Of a DNA stretch of 64,000 bases, positions 60,434 to 64,000 are shown piece after piece (positions within the stretch are counted from its first letter, which is position 1; each line of letters begins with the position of its first letter). This DNA comes from Bosea sp. BIWAKO-01 (lineage in GTDB: Bacteria > Pseudomonadota > Alphaproteobacteria > Rhizobiales > Beijerinckiaceae), in NCBI RefSeq assembly GCF_001748145.1, contig NZ_BCQA01000001.1:5854501-5918500 (forward strand). The letters are read 5' to 3'. The translations under genes were made by a program, and so were the position numbers. A model generated the notes under the pieces. It saw only the letters and a list, made by a program, of their open reading frames with translations. It was not told where the DNA came from and did not search any database.

Positions 60434-61309
60434 TTGAATCACCGCCAGCTTGAGACGTTTGCCGCCGTGATGAAGTCCGGCACCGTCTCGCGCGCAGCCG
60501 AGTTGCTCGGCATCACGCAGCCGGCGGTCAGCCGCACCATCGCCGAACTGGAGCGCTCGGTCGGCTTCCTGCTGTTCGACCGGGTGCGCAACCGCATCAT
60601 CCCGACGCCCGAGGCGAAGCTGTTTTATGCGCAGGTCGAGGCCTCGTTTCGCGGCATGGACACGCTGCGGGCCACAGCTGCCCGCATCCGCGATCATGGC
60701 TCGGGACAATTGCGGATCGGCTCGCTCTCGGCGCTCGGCTCGTCGCTGGTGCCCCGCGCCGTCCGGCGTTTTCGCGAGGGCCATCCCGATATCGGCGTCA
60801 CCCTGATGGTGCTGCCTTCGCGCGACGTGCGCGAGGGCGTCGTCTCCGGCCAGTTCGATATCGGGCTCGCCGCCGACGAGATCGATGTCAGCGGCGTGCT
60901 GCACCAGCCCTTCGTCTCGCCGCGCGTGCTCTGCGCGATCCCGCGCGAGCATCCGCTGGCCGAGCGCGACCTGATCACGCCGCATGACCTGCACCGCCTG
61001 CCCTTCGTCGCCTATGTGCCGGAGGACAGGACCCGCCAGCGGCTCGACCTCGTCTTTCACCAGGCCGAGGTCAGCCCGCATGTCGTGGTCGAGACGATCT
61101 ATGCCGCGACCGTCTGTGCGCTCGTCGCCGAAGGCGTCGGCATCGGCCTGGTCAGCCCCTATGCGGTCGCCGGCGCCGATATGAGCCGGATCGTGCTGAA
61201 GCCGTTCGAGCCGGCGGTGCACAGCAAGAGCCTGCTGATCCTCCCGCTCGACCGGCCGAAATCGCAGCTGGTGCGCGATTTCATCGATTGCCTGCTCGCC
61301 TCGCGTTAG
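60434..61309 (+). CDS. LysR-family regulator, OccR/NocR-like
   Basis: A 291-aa regulator. The winged helix reads LETFAAVMKSGTVSRAAELLGITQPAVSRTI, followed by RVRNRIIPTPEAKLFY. The effector domain (RIGSLSALGSSLVPRAVRRF, VLPSRDVREGVVSGQFDIGL) resembles regulators of opine and arginine-type catabolism such as OccR and NocR. The start is TTG 60434 with GAGGTG upstream. It lies 103 bases after the GlnQ-type ATPase gene on the same strand, so they may share a function in amino-acid uptake. Confidence 0.87.
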   Translation: MNHRQLETFAAVMKSGTVSRAAELLGITQPAVSRTIAELERSVGFLLFDRVRNRIIPTPEAKLFYAQVEASFRGMDTLRATAARIRDHGSGQLRIGSLSALGSSLVPRAVRRFREGHPDIGVTLMVLPSRDVREGVVSGQFDIGLAADEIDVSGVLHQPFVSPRVLCAIPREHPLAERDLITPHDLHRLPFVAYVPEDRTRQRLDLVFHQAEVSPHVVVETIYAATVCALVAEGVGIGLVSPYAVAGADMSRIVLKPFEPAVHSKSLLILPLDRPKSQLVRDFIDCLLASR

Positions 61310-61311
61310 AT

Positions 61312-61342
61312 CATCGGACCGGACATCGTACCCAGTCCGATG
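61312..61342 (+). terminator. Hairpin after the LysR gene
   Basis: CATCGGAC (61312-61319) pairs with GTCCGATG (61335-61342), 3 bases after the LysR stop. There is no U-tract, so termination is inferred from position. Confidence 0.45.
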
Positions 61343-61354
61343 ACCTGATCTCCT

Positions 61355-61412
61355 GTGTTTGCATCGGCTTTATCCAAAAACCGCAATCCACTTTTCGGGT
61401 CGATGCTCTAAA
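61355..61412 (+). repeat. Hairpin-forming intergenic repeat, copy 3
   Basis: TGTTTGCATCGGCTTTATCC, AAAAACCGCAATCCACTTTT and CGGGTCGATGCTCTAAAG. The ends GCATCG and CGATGC are complementary, and the inner AAAA/TTTT pair also fits. Close relatives at 34713 and 58212. Confidence 0.75.
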
Positions 61413-61531
61413 GCCCGCTCCCGCGAGACACGCGGCCAGGATTGCGGCATCAAGCCGTCTCCCAGCCGATTGTCGGCGGCGAAGCCCCCGCTATGGTCGG
61501 CCCGGACGCCATGGCGATGAGAGAAGACTGG

Positions 61532-62608
61532 ATGCCCGCGATACCCCTGCCCTTCGTCGTCGCGCTGCTGCTGGCCATCCTGTTCGTCCGGGTCGTGCTT
61601 CAGGACAGGACGCTCGTCCGGCCGGCCACCGTCTTCATCGGCGCCTGCATCGTCCTGGTGGTCATGGTCGGCTTGCGCTGGACGATCGATGCACGCTGGG
61701 TCCGGTTCCTGCAGCCCGTCATGGCGGCCCTGCTCCCGCCCATCGCCTGGCTCTGCTTTGCAAGGCTGCAGCAGCCGCCCGCGCGCCGATCCTGGCCTCA
61801 CCTTCTGGTTCCGGTCGCGATCCTCGTCCTCTCCGCCCTGTGGCAGCGCTGGCAGGCGCCGATCGACCTCATGCTGGCCCTGCTCTATTTCGGCTATGGC
61901 GCGGCCCTGGTTCGCAACGGCCAGGTCGGGCCCGATCGCTTCGACAGCGTCCGGTTGTCCGATGCCGTGGGCGCCGGCCGCGCCGTGTCCAGCGTCGGCG
62001 CGCTCCTGATCTGCTCAGGCATCGTCGATCTTCTGATCGCCGTGGATTCCGGTTCCCATCAGGGCAGCCATGCGGGCACCATCGTTGCGGCCGGCAACCT
62101 CGTCATCCTCCCCTTCATTGCCTATGCGATCGCGGTGATCGGCAGGAGCGTACCGGAGGACGAGGCCCGCGATCGATCCGGCACGAGCCAGCCCGACGAC
62201 CCCGGGCATGCGCCGGGCGCGACAACTCCCGCAGCGACGGAGGAAGACGCCGGCATCATGGCGATGGTCGAGACCGCGATGCGCCAGAAGAAGCTCTATC
62301 GCGACCCCGATCTCACCTTGAACCGCCTCGCGCGCCGGCTTGGCGTTCCGTCACGGTCGATATCGACCGCGATCAACCGCACGCTTGGTCGCAATGTGCC
62401 GCAGCTCGTCAACGAATACCGGGTTCGGGAAGCCATGCGTCTGCTTGATGAAACCGACCTGCCGGTCACGGCCGCGATGTTCGAATGCGGTTTCCAGACG
62501 AAATCGAATTTCAATCGGGAGTTCGCGCGCGTGGCCGGCACGACCCCGAGCGAGTATCGCCGCTCGGGTGGTGCTCCTGCCGGGGCAAACGGCGCTTCTA
62601 CGGCCTGA
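61532..62608 (+). CDS. Membrane-anchored AraC-family regulator
   Basis: A 358-aa protein. The N-terminal half has about six to seven predicted helices (FVVALLLAILFVRVVL, TVFIGACIVLVVMVGL, ALLPPIAWLCFA, GALLICSGIVDLLIAV, LVILPFIAYAIAVIG), then an acidic Pro-rich linker (about 215-245) and a C-terminal AraC DNA-binding domain (LTLNRLARRLGVPSRSIS, QLVNEYRVREAMRLL, AAMFECGFQTKSNFNREF). This layout indicates a membrane sensor that binds DNA directly. The start is uncertain between 61511 and 61532. It converges with the next gene, overlapping by 11 bases. Confidence 0.85.
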   Translation: MPAIPLPFVVALLLAILFVRVVLQDRTLVRPATVFIGACIVLVVMVGLRWTIDARWVRFLQPVMAALLPPIAWLCFARLQQPPARRSWPHLLVPVAILVLSALWQRWQAPIDLMLALLYFGYGAALVRNGQVGPDRFDSVRLSDAVGAGRAVSSVGALLICSGIVDLLIAVDSGSHQGSHAGTIVAAGNLVILPFIAYAIAVIGRSVPEDEARDRSGTSQPDDPGHAPGATTPAATEEDAGIMAMVETAMRQKKLYRDPDLTLNRLARRLGVPSRSISTAINRTLGRNVPQLVNEYRVREAMRLLDETDLPVTAAMFECGFQTKSNFNREFARVAGTTPSEYRRSGGAPAGANGASTA

Positions 62609-63626
62609 CCGGAGGCGACCTGGCGAGAAAGCCGATCACCAGAAAGGCGATCTCGCGGTGGATCTCCTGGCGGCCGCGCGGTCCGTCATCCCTGCAGATG
62701 ATGCCGCTGCCGGGCTCGACCTTTTCGATAAGGGCGACGGCATCCGGCTTGCAGAGCCCGACAAAGGCGAAATGCGTCGCGTCGGGAATGACGACCGAGG
62801 TCGCGGACGGCTTCGGCAGATGCTCCGCGAGATAGCCGGATTCAAGCTTCGCGGGTAACCCGTCGATATCGATCCCCGCGCCGATCACCAGGGCCGGCAT
62901 GTCGAGGCGCGCCAGGCTTTCGGGCGTAAAGCCACGGGCAAGACCGAGGTCGAGGGAGACGAACGCCTTGAGGCGCGGGTCGGCCAGGTTGTCTTCGAGT
63001 TCGCGCCTGTCCAGGCCGAGCTCACCCTTGAGGACACAGGCACGGGGGCTGGTATTGGCCTTGCAATCGGTCTCGAACCGTTTCGTGTCGAAGCGCGCGC
63101 CGGCCAGTGCCGAAACCGTCCAGCCTCCCAGGGAATGGCCGATCGCGGCGACCCGGCTGATATCGACCTTGCCCGCGAGTGTGGCATCGCGCTCCACGGC
63201 GTCGATGACCCGACTCAGATCACGCGGGCGCTCCCACAGCATCGCCGCCTGCGCGGGGGCCATGTCGAATGTCGTCGTTCCCGGATGGTCCGGTGCCGCG
63301 ACGATGCTGCCGCGTGCGGCCAGCTCCGCAGCAAGCCAGGAGAGATTGCGCCAGCTGCCGCCATAGCCATGCGACAGGACGACAAGTGGCAGATCACCGG
63401 AGAGCGGCGCGGCGCCGCGAATGACGGGAACCCCATGGAAGGCCGGGTTCTCTCCGACGATCTCGGTGCCGCCGTCCTGCTTAGTCGGATACCAGATGCT
63501 GACCTGGAGGGGTCGCGTCCCGCCAGCGTCGAGCGTCGCCTGCCGGAAACCGACGCCGGCGGCGGAATGGGCAAGGACCGTCGTAATCAGCCAGAAACCG
63601 GCTGCGCAAAGGAATCGTCCAGGCAT
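62598..63626 (-). CDS. Exported alpha/beta hydrolase (dienelactone hydrolase/PAF-acetylhydrolase-like)
   Basis: A 342-aa protein with a signal peptide (RFLCAAGFWLITTVLAHSA). The fold shows LVVLSHGYGGSWRNLSWLA, APDHPGTT, the nucleophile in AAIGHSLGGWTVS, and the late Asp/His in VIGAGIDIDGLP and DATHFAFVG. It acts on an ester or lipid in the periplasm; the substrate is unknown. The start ATG 63626 has GAGG upstream and begins the signal peptide; an earlier ATG at 63731 does not. Confidence 0.87.
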   Translation of the reverse strand: MPGRFLCAAGFWLITTVLAHSAAGVGFRQATLDAGGTRPLQVSIWYPTKQDGGTEIVGENPAFHGVPVIRGAAPLSGDLPLVVLSHGYGGSWRNLSWLAAELAARGSIVAAPDHPGTTTFDMAPAQAAMLWERPRDLSRVIDAVERDATLAGKVDISRVAAIGHSLGGWTVSALAGARFDTKRFETDCKANTSPRACVLKGELGLDRRELEDNLADPRLKAFVSLDLGLARGFTPESLARLDMPALVIGAGIDIDGLPAKLESGYLAEHLPKPSATSVVIPDATHFAFVGLCKPDAVALIEKVEPGSGIICRDDGPRGRQEIHREIAFLVIGFLARSPPVRP

Positions 63627-63907
63627 GGAAACCTCGAACGCCGTCCGCCGGAGACCTCGAACGCGATCGAGAACGCCGCTTTCCGCCAGTTTCACGAGGA
63701 CACCGGGCGCGCTCGCTGATGCGTCCGGCATGGAATGGTCCAGCAGGTATAAGGTTTAGGCATCAAGCTATTGCCCCAGCTGAATTGTCGTGAGAGGCCC
63801 CGCCGCTATCGTGGCGCAGCAGGCTTGGCCTGCGGTGATGGCCGGAACCACGCAGCAAACGGCAACACGCCGTAGCGCGCCGGCCCCTAATGACAGGGGA
63901 TTTTCCG

Positions 63908-64000
63908 ATGAGCTTTCCTTCCCGGCGCCTGGCGCTCGGTGTCGCCGCCCTCGGACTGGCTGCGTTGAGTGGCTGGACCGCACAGGCCCAGCAGCCGGAT
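63908..64000 (+). CDS. Exported protein, N-terminal fragment
   Basis: Thirty-one codons reach the right edge. A signal peptide is clear: SRRLALGVAALGLAALSGW, with cleavage near AQA. AGGGGA precedes the ATG. The rest is outside the window. A periplasmic binding protein would be usual but cannot be shown. Confidence 0.6.
   Translation, partial: MSFPSRRLALGVAALGLAALSGWTAQAQQPD

Noticed and set aside
63768..63983. 71-codon minus-strand frame at the right edge
   Set aside because: It is antisense to a clear signal-peptide gene with a good ribosome-binding site.

Overview
The window is about 64 kb of GC-rich DNA with alphaproteobacterial gene content and order, most like Hyphomicrobiales (Rhizobiales) and perhaps close to Bosea. 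The basis is a BcsN-type cellulose operon, GGAAC-N16/17-CGTT promoters of the sigma-EcfG type, and several rhizobial-style ABC importers and regulators. This placement is an inference: there is no rRNA or other marker gene. I see no tRNA, rRNA, CRISPR array, insertion sequence or prophage. Both edges cut genes.

Layout. 1-3.7 kb: the end of a pyrroline-5-carboxylate-reductase-like gene, a VOC protein, then a stress block (YidB-like and GlsB-like genes facing a transglutaminase and a thioredoxin-reductase-like flavoprotein) with two divergent EcfG-type promoters. 4-12.8 kb: a translationally coupled cellulose operon, bcsN-bcsA-bcsB-bcsZ-TPR protein. 13-17.8 kb: an EcfG-promoted 87-aa protein, a 1001-aa RTX-repeat secreted protein and a LuxR-type regulator. 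18.1-22.4 kb: an RND efflux pair whose pump gene is split by a frameshift. 22.5-28 kb: an EcfG-promoted 76-aa protein and an NMT1/SsuA-type ABC importer with two permeases and a fumarylpyruvate-hydrolase-like enzyme, facing a GntR/FadR regulator across two TGGTTGCAACCA-type operators. 28-36.4 kb: an MFS pump with an XRE/MmyB-type regulator, a nitrilase-family enzyme, an exported sulfatase, a second VOC protein, a HAD phosphatase, a proline iminopeptidase and a YHS protein. 36.8-40.3 kb: small membrane or exported proteins of unknown function, including a complete transcription unit duplicated in tandem at an 801-bp period.

40.3-43.7 kb: a TonB-dependent receptor with a BtuF/FhuD-type binding protein. 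44.1-54.7 kb: a catabolic cluster of LysR regulator, dipeptide-type importer without its ATPases, D-arginine-dehydrogenase-like flavoprotein and, divergently, RidA, a second flavoprotein, an aldehyde dehydrogenase and a serine beta-lactamase-fold hydrolase. Together these could import an amide or peptide, hydrolyse it, oxidise the amine, hydrolyse the imine and oxidise the aldehyde. A large imperfect palindrome lies in its divergent promoter region, and a related half-element sits just beyond the LysR gene. 54.8-64 kb: a TAXI-type binding protein, a DUF1254 exported protein, small proteins, a lone GlnQ-type ATPase with an OccR/NocR-like LysR regulator, a membrane-anchored AraC regulator, an exported alpha/beta hydrolase and the start of an exported protein.

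The observations most worth following are the 44-54.7 kb imine-forming pathway with its palindromic repeat, the tandem duplicated secreted-peptide unit, the EcfG-type promoters in front of unknown small genes, and a hairpin-forming intergenic repeat of about 55 bp in three copies.
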